A DNA stretch of 64,000 nucleotides from Microbacterium murale (GCF_014635185.1 NZ_BMCM01000003.1:509700-573699); one strand, 5' to 3'; counted from the first letter of the stretch, positions 1-8,820 are shown. The notes: a model not told the origin generated them from the letters alone. Numbers and translations: made by a program.

Positions 1-1098
1 CCGTCCGGCGACCCCGAATGCCCTGCGCTTGCGGCCGTCGCCGGCGAGATCGGCCACCCGCATGCGCAGGTCGTCGAGGTCTCCCGGCCGGTACAGCCAC
101 CCGTCGATGCCCATCCGCACCAGGTCGAGTGGACCGCCCCGCCCCGTCGCGACGATCGGCACGCCACTCGCGTGGGCTTCCTGCAGAGTCTGCCCGAACG
201 TCTCGCTCTCGCCCGGGTGCACGAAGATGTCGAATGATGCCATCGCCTGTGCGAGGGCATCGCCGTCGAGATACCCGAGGAACACGGCATCCGGCATCTC
301 CGCCTGAAGGCGCGCCCGCGACGGCCCGTCTCCGACGATGACCAGGCGCACGCCTGGCACCTGCTGCAACGCGGCGAGGTCATCCACCTGCTTCTCCGCC
401 GCCAGCCGACCGACGTAGCCGACGATGACCTCTGGCGTCGTGCGTCGCTGCCAGGCCTCGTCGCGACGCGAAGGGTGGAATCGTTCGGCATCCACTCCTC
501 GTCCCCAGCGGCGGATGCGATCGACGCCGAGTCCGGTCAGCTGATGCTCGGATTCGGTCGACGGGACGAGCGTGAGGGTCGCCCGGCGATGCAGGCGGAC
601 GATGTGATTACGCGCGAACCTCGTGGTCGCAGGGAGCCGGTAGCGCTCCGTGTAGGCGGCGATGTCGGTCTGATACGCGGCGACAGCAGGTATGCCACGA
701 CTGAATGCCGCGAGTGCACCGCGCCATCCCAGCGCGAACGGTGACGCGAGGTGCACCACATCGGGGCGGAAGCGTTCCAGCGACGCCGCGACGCGCTGAG
801 TGGTCGCGGCGCCGATCCTGACGTTGCGGTAACCAGGCAGCGCCAGGCTCGCCACTGGCTCGATCGGGGCGCCGTGCACCAGGGAGGGGATGCCGACGGC
901 ATCCGGAGCGATCACATGGGCCTCATGGCCGTTGCGCTCGAGGTGGCGCAGGATCTGCAGCACAGATCCTGTCACGCCGTTCATGTGCGGCAGGAAGGAT
1001 TCGGTCACGATTGCGACTCTCACGATCTCAGGATGACGCCACGGATCACGCGCATCCGACAACGGCTGGCCCTGTACCCGAGTGTTCACCTGTTGCAT
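1..1098 (-). CDS. GT4 glycosyltransferase, probably GDP-mannose-dependent (3' end outside window)
   Basis: Reading the minus strand from the ATG at 1098 gives 366 codons open to the window edge, so the C-terminus is missing. Near residue 30 is TESFLPHMNGVTGSVLQ, followed by HLERNGHEAHVIAPD, the N-terminal signature of MgtA/PimB-type GT4 mannosyltransferases. The GT-B donor domain follows, with YVGRLAAEKQVDDL, LVIVGDGPSRARL and the E-x7-E type region HPGESETFGQTLQEAHASG. It probably transfers a hexose, likely mannose, onto a lipid or glycolipid at the inner face of the membrane; the donor is inferred from the family. An AAGGA box 6-8 nt upstream supports the ATG at 1098; GTG at 1023 is the alternative. 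It is divergent from the dedA-like gene. Confidence 0.85.
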   Translation of the reverse strand, partial: MQQVNTRVQGQPLSDARDPWRHPEIVRVAIVTESFLPHMNGVTGSVLQILRHLERNGHEAHVIAPDAVGIPSLVHGAPIEPVASLALPGYRNVRIGAATTQRVAASLERFRPDVVHLASPFALGWRGALAAFSRGIPAVAAYQTDIAAYTERYRLPATTRFARNHIVRLHRRATLTLVPSTESEHQLTGLGVDRIRRWGRGVDAERFHPSRRDEAWQRRTTPEVIVGYVGRLAAEKQVDDLAALQQVPGVRLVIVGDGPSRARLQAEMPDAVFLGYLDGDALAQAMASFDIFVHPGESETFGQTLQEAHASGVPIVATGRGGPLDLVRMGIDGWLYRPGDLDDLRMRVADLAGDGRKRRAFGVAGR

Positions 1099-1162
1099 GA
1101 CTGTCCTTCACCGGCTGTCCCCGATTCCGTTTCCGTTCACCTTCGGCGCGCAGAGTTGACGC

Positions 1163-1783
1163 GTGATTCCGGAAGCGCTCGCGGATGCGGTGACCGGGCC
1201 GTGGGCCCTTGCGGTGATGGCCGTGCTCGTCTTCGGAGATGCGTTCTTCGTGATCGTCCCCGGCGAGGTGGCCGTGACTGCGCTGGGTGCGTTGTCGACG
1301 TCCACGGGAACTCCGCTGCTGTGGGCGGTGATCCTCTGCGCCGCCGTCGCCGCGGCCTGCGGGGATCTGCTCTGCTACGGGATGGGTCGATGGGTGGGGC
1401 TGGATAGATGGCGATGGATGCGCACCGAACGTCTGCAGAGCGCGCAGCGCTGGGCGCGGGACCGACTCGAGGCGGGAACGGCGGTCGTGCTGTTCACCGC
1501 GCGCTTCATCCCCTTCGCGCGCCTCGCGATCAACCTCGTCGCCGGCGCGACCCGGATCCCGTTCCCCCGCTACCTCGGGCTGATCGCACTCGCCGCCACC
1601 GGCTGGGCGACGTACCAGGCCGCGATCGGCGCGCTGTTCGCAGCGATCCTTCCGGACGCGCCCATCGTGTCGGTGCTGATATCGGTGGTCGTCGCCATCG
1701 GGCTGGGCGCACTGATCGATCTTCTGATCCGCAGGCGCGCACGCCGACGAAATCCTGTCGCGGCTCGTCGGCCGTCCGACTAG
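1163..1783 (+). CDS. DedA-family membrane protein
   Basis: 206 residues with a GTG start. Early hydrophobic segments are followed by FVIVPGEVAVTALGAL, then the DedA core TARFIPFARLAINLVAGATR and a final hydrophobic segment ending in Arg-rich residues. DedA/VTT-domain proteins are membrane proteins linked to lipid (undecaprenyl-phosphate or phospholipid) flipping and envelope homeostasis; the substrate cannot be read here. A CAGAGT hexamer lies 6 nt before the GTG, a weak match to the leaderless promoters common in the window. It is divergent from the glycosyltransferase and 9 nt upstream of the DUF5302 gene. Confidence 0.85.
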   Translation: MIPEALADAVTGPWALAVMAVLVFGDAFFVIVPGEVAVTALGALSTSTGTPLLWAVILCAAVAAACGDLLCYGMGRWVGLDRWRWMRTERLQSAQRWARDRLEAGTAVVLFTARFIPFARLAINLVAGATRIPFPRYLGLIALAATGWATYQAAIGALFAAILPDAPIVSVLISVVVAIGLGALIDLLIRRRARRRNPVAARRPSD

Positions 1784-1786
1784 GCT
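1781..1786 (+). promoter_or_regulatory. -10 box TAGGCT, leaderless DUF5302 promoter
   Basis: TAGGCT ends 6 nt before the ATG at 1793, the spacing expected if transcription starts at the start codon. It overlaps the end of the dedA-like gene, so DUF5302 may have its own transcript. Confidence 0.55.
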
Positions 1787-1792
1787 GGCGTC

Positions 1793-1972
1793 ATGAGCAC
1801 CGAAGAAGGCGCAGCCTCCTCGTCCGAGGAGATGAAGCGCAAGTTCAAGGAAGCGCTCGAGAAGAAGAACGCACATCACCGCGACGGTGAATCGCATCTG
1901 GACGGCGACTCCGCCGTCCACGCGGCGAATGCCCCGCAGACGCGACGTGAGTTCCGACGCAAGAGCGGATGA
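1793..1972 (+). CDS. DUF5302 small protein
   Basis: 59 residues, MSTEEGAASSSEEMKRKFKE followed by a charged, His-containing middle and the terminal REFRRKSG. This matches the small actinobacterial DUF5302 family (about 60 residues, acidic start, KRKF helix, REFRRKSG end). No membrane segment or catalytic motif is visible and the function is unknown. A TAGGCT box 6 nt before ATG suggests leaderless expression. A strong hairpin terminator follows 5 nt after the stop. Confidence 0.8.
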   Translation: MSTEEGAASSSEEMKRKFKEALEKKNAHHRDGESHLDGDSAVHAANAPQTRREFRRKSG

Positions 1973-1977
1973 CCACC

Positions 1978-2009
1978 AGGAGGGCCACCCCGCACGGGGT
2001 GGCCCTCCT
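1978..2009. terminator. Bidirectional terminator between DUF5302 and dctA
   Basis: Perfect 14-bp stem AGGAGGGCCACCCC / GGGGTGGCCCTCCT with a 4-nt GCAC loop between convergent genes. A CT-rich tail follows on the plus strand. Confidence 0.85.
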
Positions 2010-2029
2010 CCTCTTTCAGGCGATGGTGT

Positions 2030-3466
2030 TCAGCGCTGAGCGCGTGCCTTCGCCCTGGCCTGCTTCGCCCCCAGTTCCGCCACGGCTGCCTCTTCCAGGC
2101 CCTGAGTGCCGACGGCATCCGTCGCAGTGGACATCCCGTCGTGGGACGAGCCGTCGAGCATCGACTCGTCGAACGGTTCTCCGCCGCCGAGCACGCGCCG
2201 CGCCCGGGCAGGATCGATCTGCTTGGTCCATGTGCCGATGAGCAGAGTGGCCACGGCGTTGCCGGTGAAGTTCGTGAGAGCGCGACCCTCGGACATGAAG
2301 CGGTCGATGCCAACGATCACGCCGACCCCGTCGACGAGGTCTGGTCGATACGCCTGCAGACCGCCGGCGAGCGTCGCGAGCCCCGCGCCGGTCACGCCCG
2401 CGGCCCCCTTGCTCGCGATGATCATGAACAGCAGCAGTCCGATCTGCTCGCCGATCGCCATCGGCTGCCCCATTCCGGCTGCGATGAACAGCGACGCCAT
2501 CGTCAGATAGATCGCCGTGCCGTCGAGATTGAACGAGTAGCCCGTCGGCACAGTGATCCCCACAACCGGCTTGGACACCCCGACATGCTCCATCTTCGCG
2601 ATGAGCCGCGGGAGGGCCGACTCCGACGACGATGTGCCCACGATGAGCAGGTATTCGCGCGCGAGGTACTTGATGAGCTGGAAGATGTTCAGTCGCGTCA
2701 CGAAGTAGAGCAGTGTTCCGAGCACCCCGATGATGAACACGATGCACGTGATGTAGAACGCGACCATCAGCAGCCCCAGTCCCCAGATAGCGGCGATGCC
2801 GGTCTTTCCGACGACAGCGGCGATCGCACCGAACGCACCGATCGGCGCGAGCCACAGGATCATGCCGAGGATGCGGAACACCAGAACCTGAAGGTGCTTC
2901 ACGGCGGCCATGATCGGCGCGCCCTTCTCGCCGAGACCCTGCACCGTGAATCCGACCAGCAGTGCGATGAAGAGCACCTGCAGCACGCTCTCACCCGTGA
3001 ATGCCGAGAAGAACGTGGTGGGGATGATGCCGAGGATGAAGTCCTGCGTCGACTTCGCCTCCGTGGTGGTCGCGTCATAGGACGCACCGGCCATGTCCAG
3101 ACCGCTGCCCGGGTGGATGATGTTGCCGACGACCAGTCCGATCGCCAGGGCGAACGTCGACATCACCATGAAGTAGACCAGTGCGAGTCCGCCGATCTTC
3201 CCCACAGTCGCCGCCTTCGCGATGGATCCGACGCCGACCACGATCGTGCAGAAGATGATCGGCGCGATCATCATCTTGATCAGCGACACGAAACCCTTGC
3301 CGAGCGGTTCGAGGCTCTGCGCGAACTCCGGCCAGATCAATCCCACCGCGGCGCCGAGTACGACGGCGATGAGGACCGACACATACAACCAGGTGTGCTT
3401 GTCCCAGGAGCGTTTGCCTTTTCGCCAGTTGTAGCCGGGGAGTGAGAAGCTCGTGGTGATGGCCAT
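2030..3466 (-). CDS. dctA: C4-dicarboxylate:cation symporter DctA
   Basis: 478 residues, normal for the DAACS family. It has repeated membrane helices, the Ser-rich motif GTSSSESALPRLIAKME, the substrate/Na-binding segment PTGYSFNLDGTAIY and the re-entrant region GAAGVTGAGLATLAGG. It should import succinate, fumarate, malate and possibly aspartate with H+ or Na+. GGAGGTACACC precedes the ATG. The gene is divergent from a CitA/DctS-like sensor kinase and response regulator, the usual arrangement for dicarboxylate-induced transport. The C-terminal tail is long, Ala/Lys-rich and cytoplasmic. Confidence 0.93.
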   Translation of the reverse strand: MAITTSFSLPGYNWRKGKRSWDKHTWLYVSVLIAVVLGAAVGLIWPEFAQSLEPLGKGFVSLIKMMIAPIIFCTIVVGVGSIAKAATVGKIGGLALVYFMVMSTFALAIGLVVGNIIHPGSGLDMAGASYDATTTEAKSTQDFILGIIPTTFFSAFTGESVLQVLFIALLVGFTVQGLGEKGAPIMAAVKHLQVLVFRILGMILWLAPIGAFGAIAAVVGKTGIAAIWGLGLLMVAFYITCIVFIIGVLGTLLYFVTRLNIFQLIKYLAREYLLIVGTSSSESALPRLIAKMEHVGVSKPVVGITVPTGYSFNLDGTAIYLTMASLFIAAGMGQPMAIGEQIGLLLFMIIASKGAAGVTGAGLATLAGGLQAYRPDLVDGVGVIVGIDRFMSEGRALTNFTGNAVATLLIGTWTKQIDPARARRVLGGGEPFDESMLDGSSHDGMSTATDAVGTQGLEEAAVAELGAKQARAKARAQR

Positions 3467-3559
3467 GGTGTACCTCCGTGATCATGAACTGCGTCGTCAC
3501 ATGACATCCGGCGATTCGCCGGGTGAACGAATCTCACCCTCTCGGGGTTCTCAGACGCT

Positions 3560-3584
3560 GACCATTTGTGGTCGTATTGGTCGT
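3560..3584. promoter_or_regulatory. Candidate response-regulator operator between dctA and the two-component genes
   Basis: An inverted repeat GACCA-TTTG-TGGTC (3560-3573) runs into a direct repeat TGGTCGT (3569-3575 and 3578-3584). It lies in the 152-bp divergent region and is the only clear dyad there. Binding by the neighbouring regulator is inference. Confidence 0.4.
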
Positions 3585-3618
3585 GGCCCACCGGGTCGGG
3601 GAAGCAGAGGAGATCGCG

Positions 3619-4887
3619 ATGACGCGTTCGGAGCGCAGCCGCAGTGCGGCATCGCACGTGTTCGTCGTCCTCCTCGTCGCCGCGATCCTGGTCGGAGCGG
3701 TCGCGGCCGTGATCCTCGCATTGCAGACTCAGCGCACCTCGCGGGCCGAGGCCGAGCACCTCACGAGCGCCCTGGCGCACTCGCTCGCCGGCTCTCCCAG
3801 CGTGATCGACGCGCTCGACGGTGAAGACGCCGACGCGGCCTCGGATGTGCTGCAGCCCTATGCCGCCGCGGTCGTCGAGCATTCCGCTCTCGACTTCATC
3901 ACGGTGATGACCCCGTCCGGGCTGCGAGTGACCCACCCGGACCCGGCCCGGCTCGGCGAGCACTACCTCGGCACGATCCCGGCCGCACCGGCGACGCTCA
4001 CCGAGGAGTTCACCGGCACACTCGGCGCCTCGATCCGTACGATCACGCCCGTGCTGAACTCGACCGGCGAGAGCGTCGGGTGGGTCGCGGCCGGAGTCAC
4101 CGTCGAGTCCGTCGCCGAGTCGATCCTCGGACGATTGCCCTCTGCCGTCACGATCACGGCGCTCATCGTCGCGGCGGGTTCTCTCGGTGCCTTCCTCGCG
4201 CGCCGCTACACCCGCCGCATCGCAGGCGATCTGCCGGCCGGACGCGTGCGAGACGCCGTCGCGTCGTACGAGTCGGTGCGCACTCTCGGCGAGGCGCTGC
4301 GCGCACAGACGCACGAGCACGGCAATCGGATGCACACCGCCGTCGCACTGCTCGAGCTGGGACGCACCCGTGAGGCCATCGACATCCTCGCGGAGACGTC
4401 GCAGCAGAGCCAGTCGCTCGTGGATCAGGTCACCGCGCGACGAGACGGCGACCCCACGGTCGGCGCGCTCCTGCTGGGCAAGGCCTCTCAGGCGAAGGAG
4501 CGCGGTGTCGAGTGGTCGGCTGACATCGCCCCCGACGCACCGCGCTCCGCCCTCGCGCCGATGGACAGCATCGCCGTGCTCGGCAACCTCATCGACAACG
4601 CTCTGGATGCCGCTGCCGCCGCCCCCGTGCGCTGGCTGCGTGTCGTATTCCGCTCCGCGCCGAACGGCGGCGTCGTGCTGGAGGTCTCCGACAGCGGCGC
4701 CGGCGTTCCTGCGGCCGTGCGCGAGCAGATCTTCCAGCACGGATTCTCGACGAAACCCGCCGGGGCGGAGGGCAGAGGCGTGGGACTCGCACTGGTGCGA
4801 TCGATCGTGAACGAGGCAGGAGGCACCGTGGAGATCCTCGACGAGCCGACGACGTTCCGGGTGACGCTGCCGGGTGCTCGGCCATGA
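3619..4887 (+). CDS. Sensor histidine kinase, CitA/DctS (DpiB) type
   Basis: 422 residues from the ATG at 3619, chosen for the AGAGGAG box and the basic N-terminus before the first helix. TM1 is about residues 13-35, then an extracytoplasmic PDC-like sensor domain (40-172) and TM2 (about 174-194). The phospho-acceptor is probably His232 in LRAQTHEHGNRMH, a Spo0B-like dimerisation helix. The ATPase domain shows GNLIDNALDAAA (N box), DSGAGVP (G1) and GRGVGLALV (G2). Only about 30 residues separate TM2 from the kinase helix, so the cytoplasmic PAS domain usual in CitA/DcuS is absent. It probably senses C4-dicarboxylates and controls dctA. Confidence 0.9.
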   Translation: MTRSERSRSAASHVFVVLLVAAILVGAVAAVILALQTQRTSRAEAEHLTSALAHSLAGSPSVIDALDGEDADAASDVLQPYAAAVVEHSALDFITVMTPSGLRVTHPDPARLGEHYLGTIPAAPATLTEEFTGTLGASIRTITPVLNSTGESVGWVAAGVTVESVAESILGRLPSAVTITALIVAAGSLGAFLARRYTRRIAGDLPAGRVRDAVASYESVRTLGEALRAQTHEHGNRMHTAVALLELGRTREAIDILAETSQQSQSLVDQVTARRDGDPTVGALLLGKASQAKERGVEWSADIAPDAPRSALAPMDSIAVLGNLIDNALDAAAAAPVRWLRVVFRSAPNGGVVLEVSDSGAGVPAAVREQIFQHGFSTKPAGAEGRGVGLALVRSIVNEAGGTVEILDEPTTFRVTLPGARP

Positions 4888-5564
4888 TCCACACACTCCT
4901 CGTCGATGACGACGCGCTGACTCTCGAACTGCATCGGGACTACATCGAGCGGATCGACGGCTACGAGGTCGTCGGAGAATGCAGCGGCGCGCGTGCGGCG
5001 CTCAACGCACTGATCGAGAGCCCTCCTCGGCAGGGGATCGATCTGGTCCTGCTCGACATGACGATGCCGGACGGCTCGGGGCTCGACGTCCTCCGTCATC
5101 TGCGGGCACGCTCGATAGCCGTCGACGTGATCGCGATCACGGCTGTGCGCGATGCCGAGACCGTGCGTCAGATGGCCGCTCTCGGCGTCGTGCAGTACCT
5201 CGTCAAGCCCTTCACCTTCGCGACGTTCAGGGAGCGGCTGGATCAGCACCGCGCGTACAGCGCACAGGCCGTCGCCACGGCCGGTCAGGCGAGCCAGGCC
5301 GAGATCGATGCGCTCCTGGGCGCATCGCGGCCCACCGGCAGCATCAGAGTGCCGAAGGGGTTGTCGGCGACCTCACTCGCCAAGGTGACGGCGGCGGCCA
5401 GAGCCGCAGGCGTGCTTTCGGCGAGCGAGGCCGCAGAACAGCTCGGGATGTCGCGTGTGGCGGCGCGCCGCTACCTCGAGCACCTCGCCGACGAGGGCAG
5501 GCTCGAGCGCGCCGCCCGGTACCGCGGCCGAGGTCGCCCAGAGACCGAGTACCGATGGCACTGA
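4884..5564 (+). CDS. Response regulator, CitB/DctR (DpiA) family
   Basis: 226 residues whose ATG overlaps the kinase stop by 4 nt (ATGA), indicating translational coupling. The receiver domain has the acidic triad in LLVDDDAL, phospho-acceptor Asp58 in DLVLLDMTMPDGSG and Lys in QYLVKPF. The C-terminal domain has the helix-turn-helix ASEAAEQLGMSRVAARRYLEHL, typical of citrate/C4-dicarboxylate regulators. It should activate dctA, perhaps through the dyad at 3560-3584. It ends 5 nt from the convergent FMN reductase gene. Confidence 0.9.
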   Translation: MIHTLLVDDDALTLELHRDYIERIDGYEVVGECSGARAALNALIESPPRQGIDLVLLDMTMPDGSGLDVLRHLRARSIAVDVIAITAVRDAETVRQMAALGVVQYLVKPFTFATFRERLDQHRAYSAQAVATAGQASQAEIDALLGASRPTGSIRVPKGLSATSLAKVTAAARAAGVLSASEAAEQLGMSRVAARRYLEHLADEGRLERAARYRGRGRPETEYRWH

Positions 5565-5569
5565 GTGCG

Positions 5570-6214
5570 CTACTCCCCCGCGAGCCCGCCGAGAAGGTGG
5601 CCGAAGGATCGCCCCTCACCCAGGTAGTTCGCCGGATCGAACGGGTCGCTCGCGGTCGCGGCATCCTTGCGGGCGATGGCCTCCGCGAGCTCGCGAGCAC
5701 CCTTCTCGACCCGCTTGGCCAGCGGAGCGACGTCATCTCCCCCGCCGCCCCAATCGCTTGATGCCGCGAACACCCCGGTGGAGACCGTCTCGGCATGCAG
5801 GTAGGCGAACAGCGGGCGGATCGCGTAGTCGATGGCCAACGAATGCCGGGGCGTTCCGGCGTTCGCTCCGATCAGCACGGGCTTGCCGGTGAGGGCGTCA
5901 GGATCGAGCACGTCGATGAACGACTTGAACAGTCCGGAGTAGCTCGTGGAGAAGATCGGCGTCACCGCGATCACGGCGTCTGCCGAGTACACCGAGTTGA
6001 GCGCCGATTCGAGCGCGGCCGGTGCGAACCCGGTGAGCAGGTTGTTGGTGATGTCGTGCGCGAGGTCGCGCAGCTCGATCATGTCGACCGTGACCTCGAT
6101 GTCGTGCTCGGCGAGTTGCTTCACGGTCTCCGCCGCCATGCGGTCGGCCAGCATCCGTGTGGAGGACGGGTTGGAGAGACCTGCCGAGATGACGGCGATG
6201 CGACGCTCTGTCAT
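5570..6214 (-). CDS. NADPH-dependent FMN reductase, CE1759 family
   Basis: 214 residues with a flavodoxin-like fold: RRIAVISAGLSNPSSTRMLA binds FMN phosphate, with AVIAVTPIFSTSYSGLFKSF and KPVLIGANAGTPRHS following. TIGRFAM describes the CE1759 family as the partner of CE1758-type luciferase-like monooxygenases, and that partner is immediately upstream. It should supply reduced FMN to the monooxygenase. Two ATGs are possible: the first (6220) overlaps the upstream stop as ATGA, while the second (6214) has the better 7-nt spacing from GGAGG. Confidence 0.87.
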   Translation of the reverse strand: MTERRIAVISAGLSNPSSTRMLADRMAAETVKQLAEHDIEVTVDMIELRDLAHDITNNLLTGFAPAALESALNSVYSADAVIAVTPIFSTSYSGLFKSFIDVLDPDALTGKPVLIGANAGTPRHSLAIDYAIRPLFAYLHAETVSTGVFAASSDWGGGGDDVAPLAKRVEKGARELAEAIARKDAATASDPFDPANYLGEGRSFGHLLGGLAGE

Positions 6215-6216
6215 GA

Positions 6217-7443
6217 TCATGCCTCCTTCCGGCCGACGCCGAAGGCAGCTCCCGCGGGCGCCGGCGTGTCCTGATACGGGGAGCCAACGGTCAGGTTGTC
6301 TCCGCGGTTCGCGCCTGGGCGCGCTTCGCGCGCAGGTCCGTCGCCGTACACCGCCTTGACGCGTGCGGCATGAGTCGGAGCATCCGGAACGCTCGCCGGA
6401 CGATTCTTCGCGAGCTCCTTGCGGAGCGCGGGCACGACCTCGCCGCCGAGGATGTCGAGCTGCTCGAGCACGACCTTCAGCGGGAGACCGGCGTGATCGA
6501 TCAGGAACAGCTGACGCTGGTAGTCGCCGAAGGTGTCACGCATCGCGGCGTACCGGTCGATGACCTGCTGCGGCGATCCGACGGTGAGCGGAGTCATCTC
6601 GGTGAAGTCCTCCATGCTCGGGCCGTGGCCGTACACGGGCGCGTTGTCGAAGTACGGACGGAACTCGTTCACAGCATCCTGAGAGTTGGCGCGCATGAAG
6701 ACCTGTCCGCCGATGCCGACGATGGCCTGCTCTGGCGTGCCGTGTCCGTAGTGCGCGTAGCGCTGACGGTACAGCTCGATCAGGCGCTGGTAATGCTCCT
6801 TGGGCCAGAAGATGTTGTTCGCGAAGAACCCGTCGCCGTAGTACGCGGCCTGCTCGGCGATCTCCGGGGTGCGGATCGAGCCGTGCCAGACGAACGGTGC
6901 GACGCCGTCGAGCGGACGAGGGGTGGAGGTGAATCCCTGCAGCGGAGTGCGGAACTTGCCCTCCCAGTCGACGACGTCCTCATCCCAGAGCTTGCGCAGC
7001 AGCGCGTAGTTCTCGATCGCCAGCGGCAGCCCCTGGCGGATGTCCTTGCCAAACCACGGGTACACGGGGCCGGTGTTGCCACGGCCGAGCATGAGGTCGG
7101 TGCGGCCGTCGGAGATGTGCTGGAGCATGGCGAAGTCCTCGGCGATCTTCACCGGGTCGTTCGTGGTGATCAGCGTCGTCGAGGTGGAGAGGATGATGCG
7201 CTCGGTCTGCGCGGCGATCGCAGCGAGGGTCGTGGTGGGCGACGACGACCAGAACGGCGGGTTGTGATGCTCACCGACGGCGAAGACATCCAGGCCGACG
7301 TCTTCGGCGTGCTTCGCGATCGTGATCGCGTCCTTGATCTTCTGCCGTTCGCTCGGCGTCTCTCCCGTCACGGGGTTCTGCGTGATGTCGCTGACGGTGA
7401 AGAGACCGAACTGGATGCCTGAGGTGTCGGCGTGCTCGCTCAT
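6217..7443 (-). CDS. LLM-class flavin-dependent monooxygenase, CE1758 family
   Basis: 408 residues from the ATG at 7443, preceded by GGGAGC. It is a luciferase-like TIM barrel: IQFGLFTVSDITQNP, FAVGEHHNPPFWSSSPT, IILSTSTTLITTNDPVKIAEDFAMLQHISDGR and MLGRGNTGPVYPWFG are typical. It should use FMNH2 from the downstream reductase and O2 to oxidise an unidentified substrate. Stop and start of the two genes overlap, so they form a coupled operon. An AT-rich dyad-containing segment lies upstream at 7487-7516. Confidence 0.88.
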   Translation of the reverse strand: MSEHADTSGIQFGLFTVSDITQNPVTGETPSERQKIKDAITIAKHAEDVGLDVFAVGEHHNPPFWSSSPTTTLAAIAAQTERIILSTSTTLITTNDPVKIAEDFAMLQHISDGRTDLMLGRGNTGPVYPWFGKDIRQGLPLAIENYALLRKLWDEDVVDWEGKFRTPLQGFTSTPRPLDGVAPFVWHGSIRTPEIAEQAAYYGDGFFANNIFWPKEHYQRLIELYRQRYAHYGHGTPEQAIVGIGGQVFMRANSQDAVNEFRPYFDNAPVYGHGPSMEDFTEMTPLTVGSPQQVIDRYAAMRDTFGDYQRQLFLIDHAGLPLKVVLEQLDILGGEVVPALRKELAKNRPASVPDAPTHAARVKAVYGDGPAREARPGANRGDNLTVGSPYQDTPAPAGAAFGVGRKEA

Positions 7444-7561
7444 ATGGTGCTCCCGGGTTCTCGAGGCGGATGCTGTTGGCATGACGCTTCTATTCAAATG
7501 CATGTATATGTCACAACGCAACCCACGTCACTTTATTCCCTGGCTGCCGATGACGGGCCGG

Positions 7562-7567
7562 TAGCCT
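7562..7567 (+). promoter_or_regulatory. -10 box TAGCCT, leaderless acyltransferase promoter
   Basis: TAGCCT is followed by the 6-nt spacer CGGAGG and ATG at 7574. The spacer also resembles a ribosome binding site, so a short leader cannot be excluded. Confidence 0.45.
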
Positions 7568-7573
7568 CGGAGG

Positions 7574-8734
7574 ATGAGCATCGCCGCACAGACCCCGACG
7601 GGCCCGACCACCGGGGGGATCGGGCGGCCGCGTCGGCGCGTGCCGTTCTGGGACAACGCGCGCTACGCCTGCATCGTGCTCGTCGTGCTCGGACACGCCA
7701 TCCAGCGCCTCACGTACGACTCCAGCATCGCGATGGCGCTGTACCTGGCTTTCTACGCCTTCCACATGCCGGCCTTCGCGCTCATCGCCGGCTACTTCTC
7801 GAAGTCCGCGCCGCCCACACGCAAGCAGATGGCGCGGGTCATCACCGACATCCTGGTGCCGTATGTGATCTTCGAACTGCTCTGGACGCTCACGAAATGG
7901 CTGGTCGAAGGACAAGAGGCGCAGCCGAACCTGACCAAGCCGTCATGGACGCTGTGGTTCCTGCTCGCCCTGGGAATCTTCCGCCTGGTACTGCCCTACC
8001 TCGCGCTGCTGCGATGGCCGCTGCTGTGGAGCGTGCTGATATCGGTGGGAGCCGGATACCTCAGCAACGTCGACAGCACGTTCTCACTTTCGCGCACACT
8101 CGGCTTTCTGCCGTTCTTCGTGCTGGGGTGGTGGCTGCGGGAGCACGATATGGTCAACCGCTTCCGCCTGATCGATTTCCGCCCGTGGTGGCTCCGAGCG
8201 ATCGCTGTGCTCGTCTTCGCCGCAGACGCGTTCGTCGCATGGAACTGGGTCGACCTGTGGGAGAGCATCAATCTCGACAAATGGTTCTTCTACAACGACA
8301 CATATGTGGATCTCGGGGGCGACGCATGGTGGTCGGGCGGCATCCGCCTGCTGCTCATCGCGATCGGCCTGATACTGACGGCCGCGTTCTTCGTCCTGAT
8401 CCCCCGCGGCACGTATTGGTGGACCAAGTTCGGGCAGTACACGATGTACGTCTACCTGCTGCACTCGTTCGTGCTGTATCCGTTCCGTGAATCCGGCATT
8501 CTCCGCGATGCCGAGCCGACGTGGATCTGGCTGCCAACGGTGATCATGCTGTCGGTGCTCATCGCTCTCGTGCTCGCCACCCGTCCGGTCAGGTGGCTGT
8601 TCCGACCGCTGGTCGAGCCGCGCGCGCGGTGGCTGTTCTCGGATGCGCGGCTGTTGGACGTGTCTCGTCGGGACGATCCGACGGGGTCGCGGCGAGACGA
8701 CCCGACCGGGCCGCGGCGTCCGCACGAGGGGTGA
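7574..8734 (+). CDS. Acyltransferase-3 family membrane protein
   Basis: 386 residues with about ten hydrophobic helices. After a short cytoplasmic N-terminus comes PFWDNARYACIVLVVLGHAIQ, which holds the conserved early Arg and His of the family, followed by a long series of helices ending near residue 350 and an Arg/Asp-rich tail containing a repeated RRDDPTG motif. Family members O-acylate surface sugars or lipids. The acceptor is not evident; glycosyltransferases elsewhere in the window make a surface glycan plausible. Confidence 0.8.
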   Translation: MSIAAQTPTGPTTGGIGRPRRRVPFWDNARYACIVLVVLGHAIQRLTYDSSIAMALYLAFYAFHMPAFALIAGYFSKSAPPTRKQMARVITDILVPYVIFELLWTLTKWLVEGQEAQPNLTKPSWTLWFLLALGIFRLVLPYLALLRWPLLWSVLISVGAGYLSNVDSTFSLSRTLGFLPFFVLGWWLREHDMVNRFRLIDFRPWWLRAIAVLVFAADAFVAWNWVDLWESINLDKWFFYNDTYVDLGGDAWWSGGIRLLLIAIGLILTAAFFVLIPRGTYWWTKFGQYTMYVYLLHSFVLYPFRESGILRDAEPTWIWLPTVIMLSVLIALVLATRPVRWLFRPLVEPRARWLFSDARLLDVSRRDDPTGSRRDDPTGPRRPHEG

Positions 8735-8808
8735 CCTGCCGGACCACCCCGCGCGTACGCCGAAGGTAACTGTGTGAAACACATGAGTGAGGCTGTGAGA
8801 ACTCGCCG

Positions 8809-8814
8809 TACGCT
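8809..8814 (+). promoter_or_regulatory. -10 box TACGCT, leaderless oxygenase promoter
   Basis: TACGCT ends 6 nt before ATG 8821, with no ribosome binding site in between. Confidence 0.5.
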
Positions 8815-8820
8815 CGTGTC

